Origin: an uncultured Chloroflexus sp.
GTDB lineage: Bacteria > Chloroflexota > Chloroflexia > Chloroflexales > Chloroflexaceae
DNA: 64,000 nt
Reading direction: 5' to 3'
NCBI RefSeq assembly: GCF_937129525.1
Contig: NZ_CAKZNK010000067.1
Location: forward strand, 1-64,000
Below, piece after piece: positions 35,163 to 43,788 of the stretch. Position 1 is the first letter of the stretch. Each line of letters begins with the position of its first letter. A model generated the notes under the pieces. That model was given only the letters and a program-made list of their open reading frames with translations, was not told the DNA's origin and ran no database searches. Position numbers and translations under genes: made by a program.

Positions 35163-35735
35163 TCACCCACGGCCAACCTTTACCATACTGGGGCGAATCA
35201 CCCGGTCATGGAGCAGATACCCGCGCTGCAATTCGGCAATCACTTTCCCATCCTGACCTTCAGCTTCTTCATAGATTACCGCTTCGTGCAAATTGGGATC
35301 AAAATCCTGCCCCAGTGCCTCGATCGGCTTAACGCCTTCACTTTCGAGAATAGTACGCAGCTTCTGCGCAATAAGTTGCGTTCCCTGCCACCAGGCCGTT
35401 TCGGCAATCTCAGGCGGTATGCTGGCAATAGCGCGCTCAAAGTCATCGAGCACAGGCAGGAGCTTGAGGATCATGGCCGCGCCAGCATTGCGAATCAATT
35501 CGGCGCGCTCAGTCTCTGTTCGGCGCTTGAAATTGCGGTAGTCAGCCACTGCCCGCATCCATTGATCTTTATATTCCGCCGCCTGAGCTCCAGCCTGGGC
35601 TAACCGTTGCTGCAACTCAGCAATCACCACCGCCGGATCGGCGGGCGCTTCGGTAGTCGCCGTCTCAGGCGTTTCGGTCGCTGCGGTACCATCCGGATTG
35701 GTCGGTGCCGGTTTTTCCATTTCCTGGTTCGTCAT
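35163..35735 (-). CDS. grpE: Nucleotide exchange factor GrpE
   Basis: A 190-residue GrpE that releases ADP from DnaK. An acidic/Thr-rich disordered N-terminus is followed by the long dimer coiled coil (VVIAELQQRLAQAGAQAAEYK), the family core DYRNFKRRTETERAEL and the beta-wing domain ending QRGYLLHDRVIRPSMVKV. GAGG stands five bases ahead of the ATG at 35735, and the frame upstream of it overlaps hrcA, so I reject the longer start. Second gene of the heat-shock operon. Confidence 0.96.
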   Translation of the reverse strand: MTNQEMEKPAPTNPDGTAATETPETATTEAPADPAVVIAELQQRLAQAGAQAAEYKDQWMRAVADYRNFKRRTETERAELIRNAGAAMILKLLPVLDDFERAIASIPPEIAETAWWQGTQLIAQKLRTILESEGVKPIEALGQDFDPNLHEAVIYEEAEGQDGKVIAELQRGYLLHDRVIRPSMVKVGRG

Positions 35736-35757
35736 ACGATCCTCACATTTTATATCT

Positions 35758-36888
35758 TCAAACACGCTGCGCGTTCTCATCATCCACATCGACTTCCGAT
35801 GGACGCGCATTGAGATTGTAGAGTTCAGCCAGTAGATTACTCATCAACGAGGCAATGTAGCGCACTGTTGAGATCGAGCGCGGATAGGCCATTCGGGTTG
35901 GCCCGATGATGCCAAGCACGCCGGCAATTGCCCCTTCGACACCGTAGCGAGCCAGGATCACGCTATAGTCGCGCATCGCATCTTCAACATGCTCACCGCC
36001 GATGATCACCTGCACCCCGCCTGAAGCCAGCGCCTGCGGAATAAGTGGGCCAAGCCCACGCCCGCTTCTGAGTATCTCCAGCGTGCGACGCATCCGCTCA
36101 ATGGCCCGTTCGGCATCATCACGCCCGCTTGCGGGCAAAAATTCAGGTTGACTGAGCATTTCAAGCAGGCCATCAGAATAGATCTGTTCTTGCGTCTGCT
36201 CTTCGAACGCCATCATCGCCCGCGCCACCAGATCGACCAGGCCGCGCTCAAACTCGCTGAGCGGCATGCCGTTGAACGTTGCCACGGCAGCCAGCTCTTC
36301 GACCCGACTCAACGTCGAGTCGGCCAGCAAGTCACTTACCAGGCCCGCAGCCCGACGCAGATCCTCTGCGGTGCGCCCCGGCTCAATCGGCAACGTCTGC
36401 TGCTTGATAATTCCGCCGTGGAACACAATCACCGCCAGCGCCATCGTCTCGTGGATTGCAATCAGCTCCAGACTCTTGAAGCGGAGCTGTTCGGCGCGCG
36501 GCGCAGTCGCAACCGACGCATTGTGCGCTGTGCGGGCCAGCACGGCACACGCCAGTTGAATCCACTGATCAAGCTCGCCACGCACCTGATAGAACTGGTG
36601 GCGGATCATTCGCTGTTCAGCGGGGGACAGCGACGAGCGTTCCATCAGGTTCTCGACGAAAAAGCGATAACCGGCGTCAGTTGGGATCCGACCGCCCGAG
36701 GTGTGCGGATGGGTAAGAAACCCAAGCTCCTCGAGCGCAGCCATGTCGTTGCGCACGGTTGCCGATGAGACAGGCAACCGGTATTTGCGCACCAACGTCT
36801 CAGACGCAACCGGCGTAGCCGTGTCAACAAACTCTTGAATGACCAGCTTGAGTATCGTCTGCCGACGCTCGGTCAGAGGTCCGCTCAT
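35758..36888 (-). CDS. hrcA: Heat-inducible transcription repressor HrcA
   Basis: A 376-residue HrcA. The N-terminal winged helix begins [25 protein letters not shown] and continues with [19 protein letters not shown]. The central GAF-like dimer domain and the C-terminal segment ([31 protein letters not shown]) are intact. HrcA binds CIRCE and silences the operon until stress titrates GroEL away. Here it controls its own operon, as shown by the CIRCE element 29 bases upstream. Confidence 0.97.
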   Translation of the reverse strand: MSGPLTERRQTILKLVIQEFVDTATPVASETLVRKYRLPVSSATVRNDMAALEELGFLTHPHTSGGRIPTDAGYRFFVENLMERSSLSPAEQRMIRHQFYQVRGELDQWIQLACAVLARTAHNASVATAPRAEQLRFKSLELIAIHETMALAVIVFHGGIIKQQTLPIEPGRTAEDLRRAAGLVSDLLADSTLSRVEELAAVATFNGMPLSEFERGLVDLVARAMMAFEEQTQEQIYSDGLLEMLSQPEFLPASGRDDAERAIERMRRTLEILRSGRGLGPLIPQALASGGVQVIIGGEHVEDAMRDYSVILARYGVEGAIAGVLGIIGPTRMAYPRSISTVRYIASLMSNLLAELYNLNARPSEVDVDDENAQRV

Positions 36889-36916
36889 CGCTGTGTCCTG
36901 CCTCGCTGGACGCTGG

Positions 36917-36943
36917 TTAGCACTCGTGAGGCTAGAGTGCTAA
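36917..36943. promoter_or_regulatory. CIRCE operator
   Basis: TTAGCACTC-N9-GAGTGCTAA (36917-36925 and 36935-36943) is a perfect match to the HrcA operator, 29 bases before the hrcA start. It lies inside the predicted transcribed leader. Confidence 0.98.
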
Positions 36944-36963
36944 GACTTGTAACGTAAAAGGTT

Positions 36964-37020
36964 GGCGTGCATCTGATGCACGCCGCTAAAGAGTATACCA
37001 TAAGTTGAAGTGCTTGTCAC
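36964..37020 (-). promoter_or_regulatory. Promoter of the hrcA operon with 5'-end hairpin
   Basis: On the minus strand GTGACA (37015-37020), a 17-base spacer and TATACT (36992-36997) form a vegetative promoter. The transcript would start near 36985, almost exactly at a GGCGTGCA/TGCACGCC hairpin (36964-36984, 5-base loop). CIRCE follows ~40 bases further on. The hairpin would stand at the very 5' end of the mRNA and may protect it; that part is inference. Confidence 0.65.
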
Positions 37021-37577
37021 GGGGGTAGTTTACTACATTGCCCTACAAGCCGGTACATATTCCAAACACTACCAGCCTGGTAGCAACATACTCGTTCCCC
37101 ACTGCTCCACTTTGTTCTGCCACGAAACAGTCGCATGCGACACCGACAGGCTCCCAGTCAGTGTTTGTTTCATCATCGCGCGTTAGCAATACCAACCCAC
37201 TATCACGCCTTTATACCCCCAGGATCAGCGCCTGTATCAGGCAGCACCATCATCGTGTAGCGATTACTCGCTACATCAGTTGCCAATACAGAAGTTCGGA
37301 TAACGCAGCCAATGACGTGCTGGTCATAGTATACGTATCGTTGTTGCCAGCAGGATAGAGCTGGAACTACAGCGCCAGCCTGGCGCTTGACAGAGGTCAC
37401 AGTGCAAAGGCGCCGACCGAACAGAGAATCTGTACCTGGCTGGCAGGTACAACCACACCGTAGCGAAGCTCCTGGCTCGCTACCCGCAAACAATCGCTCT
37501 GACCACATCGCCAGGTGACATCTGTCACCTGTTGCGAATCTTCCAGGGAGCACCTGATAGCGAAGGAAGCATCAAGC
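37021..37577. other. Palindrome-rich intergenic region, no gene seen
   Basis: Between the hrcA promoter and the DUF2064 gene I see no credible coding frame, but at least seven perfect short inverted repeats: GTCGCATGCGAC (37130-37141); GCCTG/CAGGC (37230-37242); GTAGCGA-N4-TCGCTAC (37257-37274); AGCGCCA-N3-TGGCGCT (37371-37387); GTACCTG-N5-CAGGTAC (37432-37450); GTAGCGA-N10-TCGCTAC (37460-37483); CAGGTGACA-TC-TGTCACCTG (37512-37531). The GTAGCGA stem occurs twice with unrelated loops. The region may encode a structured RNA or be a patch of small palindromic repeats. Confidence 0.6.
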
Positions 37578-38147
37578 CTACGCTCCCCACTCTCTGGCCA
37601 GCGCACCGGTATCACCCCCCAACAGATGGCGCGTGGCCGGCGCGTGATTGGCCGGCATTGTCCGTAAAGCCACGGCCAGTGCAGCCAGATCGGTCGGGTA
37701 CATGATCCGAAACCAGAGTGGCACCTGTACTACCTGCAACCCACGCTGCTGCAACCGGCGCAACCAGGGCAACAACTCACCCGGCGTCAGCGGGAGCTGC
37801 GCCATCAGCGCCGGTTGGCGCGCGCCCAAGATATACCAGCTCCCTCGATCGCACGGCCCCACGACCAGATCGGCGCCCAGATCTAACAGAGTCAACGTAT
37901 CACGGAGCCGAGCCTCAGGAAGGTGAGGCGTGTCGCCGCTAATGATGACAACCGGTTCAGTTGCCATCTCGGCGACAATGTGCGCGGTTGCAGTGACCTG
38001 TGCAGTAGCGCCGGTTACTCGCATGACCAACGCCTGTAGATCGCTCAGAAATGCGTTTGACCACCAGCCGGCTTCAATCCCAAACGTCTCCCGCAGAGCA
38101 TTGGCTCGCTCAAAGATAAGGGTTGTGCGCTGCATGCGCTGCTCCAT
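37578..38147 (-). CDS. DUF2064 / glycosyltransferase-like nucleotide-sugar family protein
   Basis: A 189-residue protein. The core VVIISGDTPHLPEARLRDTL and GADLVVGPCDRGSWYILG matches DUF2064 (the TIGR04282 group related to GT-A nucleotidyltransferases such as CofC). The usual N-terminal PxPGxxKTRL motif is missing; the N-terminus here starts MEQRMQRTTLIFERANAL, and an internal ATG four codons on has GGAG six bases ahead. The loss of the nucleotide-binding loop makes activity uncertain. Convergent neighbours: none; the gene before it on this strand is far away. Confidence 0.65.
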   Translation of the reverse strand: MEQRMQRTTLIFERANALRETFGIEAGWWSNAFLSDLQALVMRVTGATAQVTATAHIVAEMATEPVVIISGDTPHLPEARLRDTLTLLDLGADLVVGPCDRGSWYILGARQPALMAQLPLTPGELLPWLRRLQQRGLQVVQVPLWFRIMYPTDLAALAVALRTMPANHAPATRHLLGGDTGALAREWGA

Positions 38148-38376
38148 CTACACCTGCGTGAAATCACGCCTATTATAGAACGTCGTATACATCTTGTTGG
38201 CGCGAAAACCATCGATAGAGTTAAAAATTCGATGAATCTTTTCGGTTCAGAACTGTCACATAATGAAGCAATCATCACCGAAGGTTGTTTGAGTTTCATC
38301 TGCAGAGCTGACCTGCTGCTTCTATACTGAACAGAGCAGGCTCATATGTTTCCTGCATACAGCCAAGGAGGCAGCA

Positions 38377-41300
38377 ATGGGATCACGGCGGGTAACGCTT
38401 GATGGCAATGAGGCGGTCGCCAATGTTGCCTATCAACTGAGTGAAGTGATAGCGATATATCCGATTACGCCTTCAACCCCAATGGGCGAGCAGGCTGATG
38501 CGATGGCTGCCGCAGGTAAGCCTAATTTGTGGGGCGTGACGCCAACCGTTTACGAGATGCAATCTGAGGGCGGCGCTGCCGGTGCGTTGCACGGCGCGAT
38601 GCAAACCGGCGCTTTGACCACCACCTTCACCGCCTCACAAGGGTTGTTGCTCATGATTCCAAACCTGTTTAAGATGGCTGCCGAGCTGGCACCCGGCGTC
38701 TTCCATGTCGCCGCTCGCGCCGTCGCAACCCAGGGTCTCTCGATCTTTGGCGATCAGTCGGATGTTATGGCCGTGCGGATGACGGGGGTCGGTATGCTGG
38801 CGTCGGCGTCGGTGCAAGAGGCCCAAGACCTTGCCCTGATCGCGCACTCCAGTTCGTTAGCCGGGAAACTGCCGGTTGTCCATTTCTTCGACGGTTTCCG
38901 CACTTCGCACGAGGTTAATTCAATCATCCTGCTCGAAGAGAGCGAGATCCGCGCGCTGATTAAAGACGAATGGGTACACGAGCAGCGCGCCCACGCACTC
39001 TCACCCGAACACCCGGTGATTCGCGGCACGGCGCAGAATCCAGATGTTGCATTCCAGGCCCGCGAGCGCATCCAACCGATTATCGACGCCTTCCCCGGTG
39101 TTGTGCAAACCCAAATGGATCGCTTTGCCGAAATCACCGGTCGCCAATATCACTTGTTTGACTACTTCGGCGCGCCAGATGCCGAGCGCGTGATCGTCAT
39201 CATGGGTTCGGGTGGTGAAACGGCTCGCGAGACGGCGTTGTATCTCAATCAGCAGGGCGAGAAAGTGGGTGTTGTCATGGTACGACTCTTCCGTCCCTTT
39301 GCTGCTGACGCCTTCCGCGCCGTGTTGCCCGCTACCGTAAAGGCTATTGCCGTGCTTGACCGCACGAAAGAACCAGGCGCCTCAGGTGAACCGCTGTTCC
39401 TTGACGTGGTCAACGCGCTGTGTGGTCAGCCGATTACGATCATCGGCGGTCGCTACGGTCTCTCGTCGAAGGAATTTACGCCGGGTATGGCCGCTGCTGT
39501 CTTTGCCGAGCTGACCAAACCGCAACCCAAAGAGCGCTTTACCGTCGGTATTACCGACGACGTGAGCCATAGCAGTCTGAGTTACGATCCCGACCTCTGC
39601 ATCGATCCCCCTGGCACAGTGCGTTGCGTCTTCTGGGGTCTGGGATCAGATGGCACGGTTGGCGCCAACAAAAACAGTATCAAGATTATCGGTGACAGTA
39701 GCGAAGGTGAAGCCGAACGCTACGCTCAGGGTTATTTCGTTTATGACTCAAAGAAGTCGGGATCGGTCACCATCTCACACTTGCGTTTTGGCCCCTCGCC
39801 GCTGGCCACGCCGTATCTGATTGGCAAAGGTCAGGCCCAGTTTGTCGCCTGTCACCAGTTTAGCTTCCTTGAGCGCTTCGATGTCTTGCAATACGCCGCG
39901 CCCAACGGTGTCTTCCTGCTGAATAGTCCATATGGCCCTGATCAGGTCTGGCATCAATTGCCATCCGTTGTGCAGCGCAAGATCCGCGAACTCAATCTAC
40001 GTTTCTATGTGATCGATGCCACTGCTGTCGCCAACGAAGTCGGCATGCGCGGTCGCATCAACACGGTTATGCAGACATGCTTCTTCGCGATCAGTGGTGT
40101 GCTTCCGCGTGAAGATGCCATCGCCGCAATCAAGCAATCGATCAAGAAGACGTATGGCCGGCGCGGTGAGGCCGTGGTCAAACAGAATTGGGCCGCAGTT
40201 GACCGCACACTTGATCGCCTCTATGAAGTGCCGATCCCGCCACCGAGCGAAGATAACGGCTTGCCGATGCGTCCGCCGGTGTCACCTAACGCGCCGGAGT
40301 TCGCGCGCGATGTACTCGGCATGATGATCGCAGGGCGTGGTGATGAGTTGCCGGTCAGCGCCATCCCGCTTGATGGCTCATTCCCCACCGGTACTACAAA
40401 GTGGGAAAAGCGCAACATTGCGCTTGAGATTCCGATCTGGGATGCAGGTATCTGTATCCAGTGTAATAAGTGTGTGTTCGTCTGCCCGCATGCCACCATT
40501 CGCGCCAAGGTCTACCCCGAAACGGCGCTGGAAGGAGCGCCCGAAGGCTTCCAGAGCGCGCCGGCACGCTTTAAAGAGTTTCCTGGTCAGCGCTACACAC
40601 TGCAAGTAGCGCCGGAAGACTGCACTGGTTGCGGTCTCTGCGTTGAAGCCTGTCCGGTCAAAGACAAGCGAGCCGTAGGCCGCAAGGCCATCAACATGCA
40701 TCCTCAACCGCCTGTCCGTGCCCGCGAAGCCACCTACTGGGACTTCTTCCTCAGTCTGCCCGAGGTTGACCGCGCGCTTATCCCCGCTGGCAGCGTCAAG
40801 CACACCCAGTTGTACGTGCCGTTGATGGAGTTTTCAGGCGCCTGCGCCGGTTGTGGTGAGACGCCCTATCTCAAGCTGCTCAGTCAACTCTTCGGGGATC
40901 GCGCCATTATTGCGAACGCCACCGGCTGCTCATCGATCTATGGCGGTAACCTGCCTACCACGCCGTGGACAACCAATGCCGAAGGACGCGGGCCGGCCTG
41001 GTGTAACTCACTCTTCGAAGACAACGCGGAATTCGGCCTTGGTATGCGGTTGAGCATCGATCAGCAACTGAGCCATGCCCGCATGCTGCTCAACCAGCTC
41101 CGCCCTATGTTAGGCGCTGAGTTTGTCGAAGATCTGCTCAACGCCGATCAACAAAGCGAAGCCGGCATCCGCGAACAGCGCGAGCGGGTAGCCATCCTCA
41201 AGCAACGATTGCGCGAATTGCTGGCCGACAACCCGCCTGAAGCAGCTCTGCTCCGCGACCTGCTGGCGCTGGCCGATGTGCTGATCAAGCGCAGTGTCTG

Positions 41301-41955
41301 GATCGTCGGCGGTGACGGCTGGGCCTACGATATTGGCTTTGGCGGCCTTGACCATGTGTTTGCCTCAGGCCGCGATGTCAACATCCTTGTTCTCGACACT
41401 GAAGTCTACTCGAATACCGGTGGCCAGGCCAGCAAATCTACCCCGACCGGGGCCGTAGCCAAATTTGCTGCTGGCGGCAAAGGTGGGGTGAAGAAAGACC
41501 TCGCGCAGATTGCAATGACCTATGGCGATGTCTACGTGGCGCGGGTTGCCTTCGGCGCCGATGATGTTCAGACCCTACGGGCGTTCCAGGAAGCCGAAGC
41601 TTATCCGGGTGTCTCACTGATTATCGCCTACAGCCACTGCATCGCTCACGGCTACGATTTGCGTCGCGGTCTCGAACAACAACGGCTGGCCGTTGAGACC
41701 GGTATCTGGCCGCTCTACCGCTACAACCCGTCGATCCACGAAGGCTCGCCGCTGAGCATCGATTCGAAAGCGCCGAGCCTCGACCCCGAAGTTTATGTGC
41801 GTGGTGAGGGCCGCTTCCAGATGCTGCAACAAGCTAACCCGGCCCGCTACGAGCAACTGTTGAACAGTCTGCGCCGTCAGGTTGCTTTGAAATGGGCGCA
41901 TTTGCAATGGATGGCGAACGAGCTAGTTGCCGAGACAAAGGAGGGGCTACGATGA
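38377..41955 (+). CDS. nifJ: Pyruvate:ferredoxin (flavodoxin) oxidoreductase, single chain
   Basis: A 1192-residue homodimeric-type enzyme that interconverts pyruvate plus CoA with acetyl-CoA, CO2 and reduced ferredoxin. It starts RRVTLDGNEAVANVAYQLSE and carries the pyrimidine-binding domain (ITPSTPMGEQAD), a CoA-binding domain, two 4Fe-4S clusters (Cys 693, 696, 699, 703 and 749, 752, 755, 759), a further Cys site in GACAGCGETPY, and the thiamine diphosphate domain with GGDGWAYDIGFGGLDH near 976. It overlaps the next gene by ATGA. An AGGAGG ribosome site precedes the ATG. In Chloroflexus this enzyme works with the 3-hydroxypropionate bicycle's acetyl-CoA and pyruvate metabolism. Confidence 0.97.
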   Translation: MGSRRVTLDGNEAVANVAYQLSEVIAIYPITPSTPMGEQADAMAAAGKPNLWGVTPTVYEMQSEGGAAGALHGAMQTGALTTTFTASQGLLLMIPNLFKMAAELAPGVFHVAARAVATQGLSIFGDQSDVMAVRMTGVGMLASASVQEAQDLALIAHSSSLAGKLPVVHFFDGFRTSHEVNSIILLEESEIRALIKDEWVHEQRAHALSPEHPVIRGTAQNPDVAFQARERIQPIIDAFPGVVQTQMDRFAEITGRQYHLFDYFGAPDAERVIVIMGSGGETARETALYLNQQGEKVGVVMVRLFRPFAADAFRAVLPATVKAIAVLDRTKEPGASGEPLFLDVVNALCGQPITIIGGRYGLSSKEFTPGMAAAVFAELTKPQPKERFTVGITDDVSHSSLSYDPDLCIDPPGTVRCVFWGLGSDGTVGANKNSIKIIGDSSEGEAERYAQGYFVYDSKKSGSVTISHLRFGPSPLATPYLIGKGQAQFVACHQFSFLERFDVLQYAAPNGVFLLNSPYGPDQVWHQLPSVVQRKIRELNLRFYVIDATAVANEVGMRGRINTVMQTCFFAISGVLPREDAIAAIKQSIKKTYGRRGEAVVKQNWAAVDRTLDRLYEVPIPPPSEDNGLPMRPPVSPNAPEFARDVLGMMIAGRGDELPVSAIPLDGSFPTGTTKWEKRNIALEIPIWDAGICIQCNKCVFVCPHATIRAKVYPETALEGAPEGFQSAPARFKEFPGQRYTLQVAPEDCTGCGLCVEACPVKDKRAVGRKAINMHPQPPVRAREATYWDFFLSLPEVDRALIPAGSVKHTQLYVPLMEFSGACAGCGETPYLKLLSQLFGDRAIIANATGCSSIYGGNLPTTPWTTNAEGRGPAWCNSLFEDNAEFGLGMRLSIDQQLSHARMLLNQLRPMLGAEFVEDLLNADQQSEAGIREQRERVAILKQRLRELLADNPPEAALLRDLLALADVLIKRSVWIVGGDGWAYDIGFGGLDHVFASGRDVNILVLDTEVYSNTGGQASKSTPTGAVAKFAAGGKGGVKKDLAQIAMTYGDVYVARVAFGADDVQTLRAFQEAEAYPGVSLIIAYSHCIAHGYDLRRGLEQQRLAVETGIWPLYRYNPSIHEGSPLSIDSKAPSLDPEVYVRGEGRFQMLQQANPARYEQLLNSLRRQVALKWAHLQWMANELVAETKEGLR

Positions 41956-43019
41956 TCGATCTGAGCACTACCTATTTGGGAATGCGGCTGCGATCACCAC
42001 TGGTCGCTGCCGCTTCCCCGATCAGTCGCAACGTCGAACTTGCCCTCCAGCTCGAAGAGGCCGGCCTGGGCGCGATTGTGATGTACTCGCTGTTCGAAGA
42101 ACAGATCATCCAGACCAGTCTCGAATTGGATCGCATGCTGAGCCACGGGGCTGAGAGCTTTGCCGAAGCGCTCAGCTACCTGCCCGAACACGGAGTCTAT
42201 AATGTCGGCCCTGAACGCTACCTGGAACAGGTAGCTGCGCTGAAAAAAGCGCTCAATATCCCGGTCATCGGCAGCCTGAACGGCGTCTCGGCTGGCGGCT
42301 GGGTGCATTATGCCCGCCTCATTCAGGAAGCGGGTGCCGATGCGCTCGAACTTAACATCTATTTCGTGCCGGTCGATGCCAACATCACCAGTAGCCAGCT
42401 CGAAGACATTTATGTCGAGCTGGTCAAGGCGGTGCGCGCCGAAATCAGCATCCCGCTGGCCGTCAAGATCGGCCCCTACTTCACCGCGCTCCCCAACTTT
42501 GCGTGGCGGCTGATGGAGGCGGGAGCGAATGCGCTGGTTCTCTTCAACCAATTTTACCAGCCCGATCTCGATCTCGAGCAGCTCGTTGTGCGGCCAAACC
42601 TGCAACTGAGCACATCTGCCGAACTCCGTTTGCCGCTGCGCTGGATTGCGCTGCTGTACGGACGCATCCCGATCGAATTTGCCATCAGCAGTGGCGTTCA
42701 CAGCGCTATCGATGCGCTGAAAGGATTGATGGCCGGCGCGAGGGTAGCGACGCTAGCCTCGGCGCTCCTGCGTGGTCGCGCACCCGATGTGTTGCGCAGA
42801 ATGCTGCATGACATGGAGCTATGGTTGACTGAACACGAATACGAATCGGTTACGCAGTTGCAGGGTAGTATGAGTCAGCGCGCTGTTGCCGAACCGGCTG
42901 CCTTCGAACGAGCAAACTACATCCGGGTGCTGGAAGATTATCGGCCACCTTACGCGCTCGGTAGCCATACCGATCTCACCGGTCGAATGTTGTACCCCTT
43001 CCTCGGTGATGAAATGTAG
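41952..43019 (+). CDS. Dihydroorotate-dehydrogenase-like protein
   Basis: A 355-residue TIM-barrel flavoprotein of the group often encoded beside nifJ (dihydroorotate dehydrogenase-like, PRK07565 type). It begins IDLSTTYLGMRLRSPLVAAASPIS and has the barrel strands VIGSLNGVSAGGWVHYA, ADALELNIYFVPVD and SIPLAVKIGPYF. The ATG overlaps the nifJ stop by four bases (ATGA), and AAAGGAGGGG stands ahead of it, so the two are translationally coupled. A role in pyrimidine synthesis is doubtful; an electron-transfer partner of pyruvate oxidation is an inference from context. Confidence 0.9.
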   Translation: MIDLSTTYLGMRLRSPLVAAASPISRNVELALQLEEAGLGAIVMYSLFEEQIIQTSLELDRMLSHGAESFAEALSYLPEHGVYNVGPERYLEQVAALKKALNIPVIGSLNGVSAGGWVHYARLIQEAGADALELNIYFVPVDANITSSQLEDIYVELVKAVRAEISIPLAVKIGPYFTALPNFAWRLMEAGANALVLFNQFYQPDLDLEQLVVRPNLQLSTSAELRLPLRWIALLYGRIPIEFAISSGVHSAIDALKGLMAGARVATLASALLRGRAPDVLRRMLHDMELWLTEHEYESVTQLQGSMSQRAVAEPAAFERANYIRVLEDYRPPYALGSHTDLTGRMLYPFLGDEM

Positions 43020-43050
43020 CCAACCGACCGGCAGCCATTGAGTCTGCGCT

Positions 43051-43082
43051 AACGCCACGTATGGTTGTTCATACGTGGCGTT
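43051..43082 (+). terminator. Terminator after the nifJ operon
   Basis: AACGCCACGTATG (43051-43063) pairs perfectly over 13 bp with CATACGTGGCGTT (43070-43082), 6-base loop, followed by GCGTTTCG. It lies 31 bases after the DHOD-like stop. Confidence 0.8.
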
Positions 43083-43115
43083 GCGTTTCGTCAACAACAG
43101 TGAACATTTCTTTAC

Positions 43116-43143
43116 TTGTCACCCGGTCAGATTAAGGTATACT
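43116..43143 (+). promoter_or_regulatory. Promoter of the cupredoxin gene
   Basis: TTGTCA at 43116-43121, a 16-base spacer and TATACT at 43138-43143. It implies a leader of ~130 bases before the cupredoxin start, which is AT-rich and contains a terminator-like hairpin. Confidence 0.55.
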
Positions 43144-43214
43144 TAAAATAACTTCCCAACCAAATTTTTATTCTATAAATGTTAGGTTTTTACATTGGTA
43201 TTTTTATTTTTTAT

Positions 43215-43239
43215 TGATCAGTTTTCTGATCATTTTATT
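43215..43239 (+). terminator. Terminator-like hairpin in the cupredoxin leader
   Basis: TGATCAG (43215-43221) pairs with CTGATCA (43226-43232) around TTTT and is followed by TTTTATT. It lies between the promoter and the ribosome site, so it could act as an attenuator. Confidence 0.45.
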
Positions 43240-43278
43240 ATGTTTTGTCCTGAATTTCAATACTCAAGGAGGAGATGT

Positions 43279-43689
43279 ATGCGCAAAATCTGGCTCTTGC
43301 TGATCGTGATCGCGCTGATGGTCGTTCCATTGACCGCTTGCAGTCGTCGTCCAACTCCTGTTACTGAGATCGATATGGTGTTGACCGACTATGTCTTTGA
43401 GCCGAAAGAAATGATTATTCCGCCTGGTCAAACCATCACGCTCAATATTACGAACAAGGGCGCAGTAGTGCATGAATTCGTTATTATGAAATATGGTACG
43501 ACTATTGGAGAAAGTTTTGGTGATGAAGATGAAGAGAATATCTATTGGGAAGTTGAAGTTGAACCCGGCCAAACAATGACGGTAACGTTCACCTCGCCCG
43601 AACAGCCCGGCCAGTATCAATTTGTCTGTGGCATTGAAGGTCACTACACCGCCGGCATGGCCGGTACATTGCAGGTAGTGACCCCATAA
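43279..43689 (+). CDS. Type 1 blue-copper (cupredoxin) lipoprotein
   Basis: A 136-residue protein with a lipoprotein signal peptide (LLIVIALMVVPLTAC, lipidated Cys at residue ~21). The cupredoxin fold ends with the copper site: His in GAVVHEFVI, then Cys, His and Met in FVCGIEGHYTAGM with four-residue spacings (C-x4-H-x4-M). AAGGAGGAG sets the start at 43279; the frame upstream is AT-rich leader. Auracyanins, the blue-copper carriers of Chloroflexus, share this site, so electron transfer to the photosynthetic or respiratory chain is likely, but I cannot say it is auracyanin itself. It converges on bchP. Confidence 0.88.
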   Translation: MRKIWLLLIVIALMVVPLTACSRRPTPVTEIDMVLTDYVFEPKEMIIPPGQTITLNITNKGAVVHEFVIMKYGTTIGESFGDEDEENIYWEVEVEPGQTMTVTFTSPEQPGQYQFVCGIEGHYTAGMAGTLQVVTP

Positions 43690-43693
43690 GAAA

Positions 43694-43727
43694 ACATGAA
43701 GGGCGCGGCGCGCCGTGCCCTTCATGT
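43694..43727. terminator. Bidirectional terminator between cupredoxin and bchP
   Basis: A 17-bp near-perfect inverted repeat (43694-43710 with 43711-43727, one G-U pair) starts ACATGAAGGGC and ends GCCCTTCATGT. On the minus strand a short T run follows. It stands four bases after the cupredoxin stop. Confidence 0.75.
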
Positions 43728-43788
43728 CCATCATTCCTCATTCCACCGCATCAGCAGGCGCTCGAGTATGCCTCTACCCGCGCCGGGA

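Noticed and set aside
37203..37553. 116-codon minus-strand frame in the palindrome cluster
   Set aside because: No ribosome site, no recognisable protein features and very high Cys/Trp content; the inverted repeats explain the sequence better.
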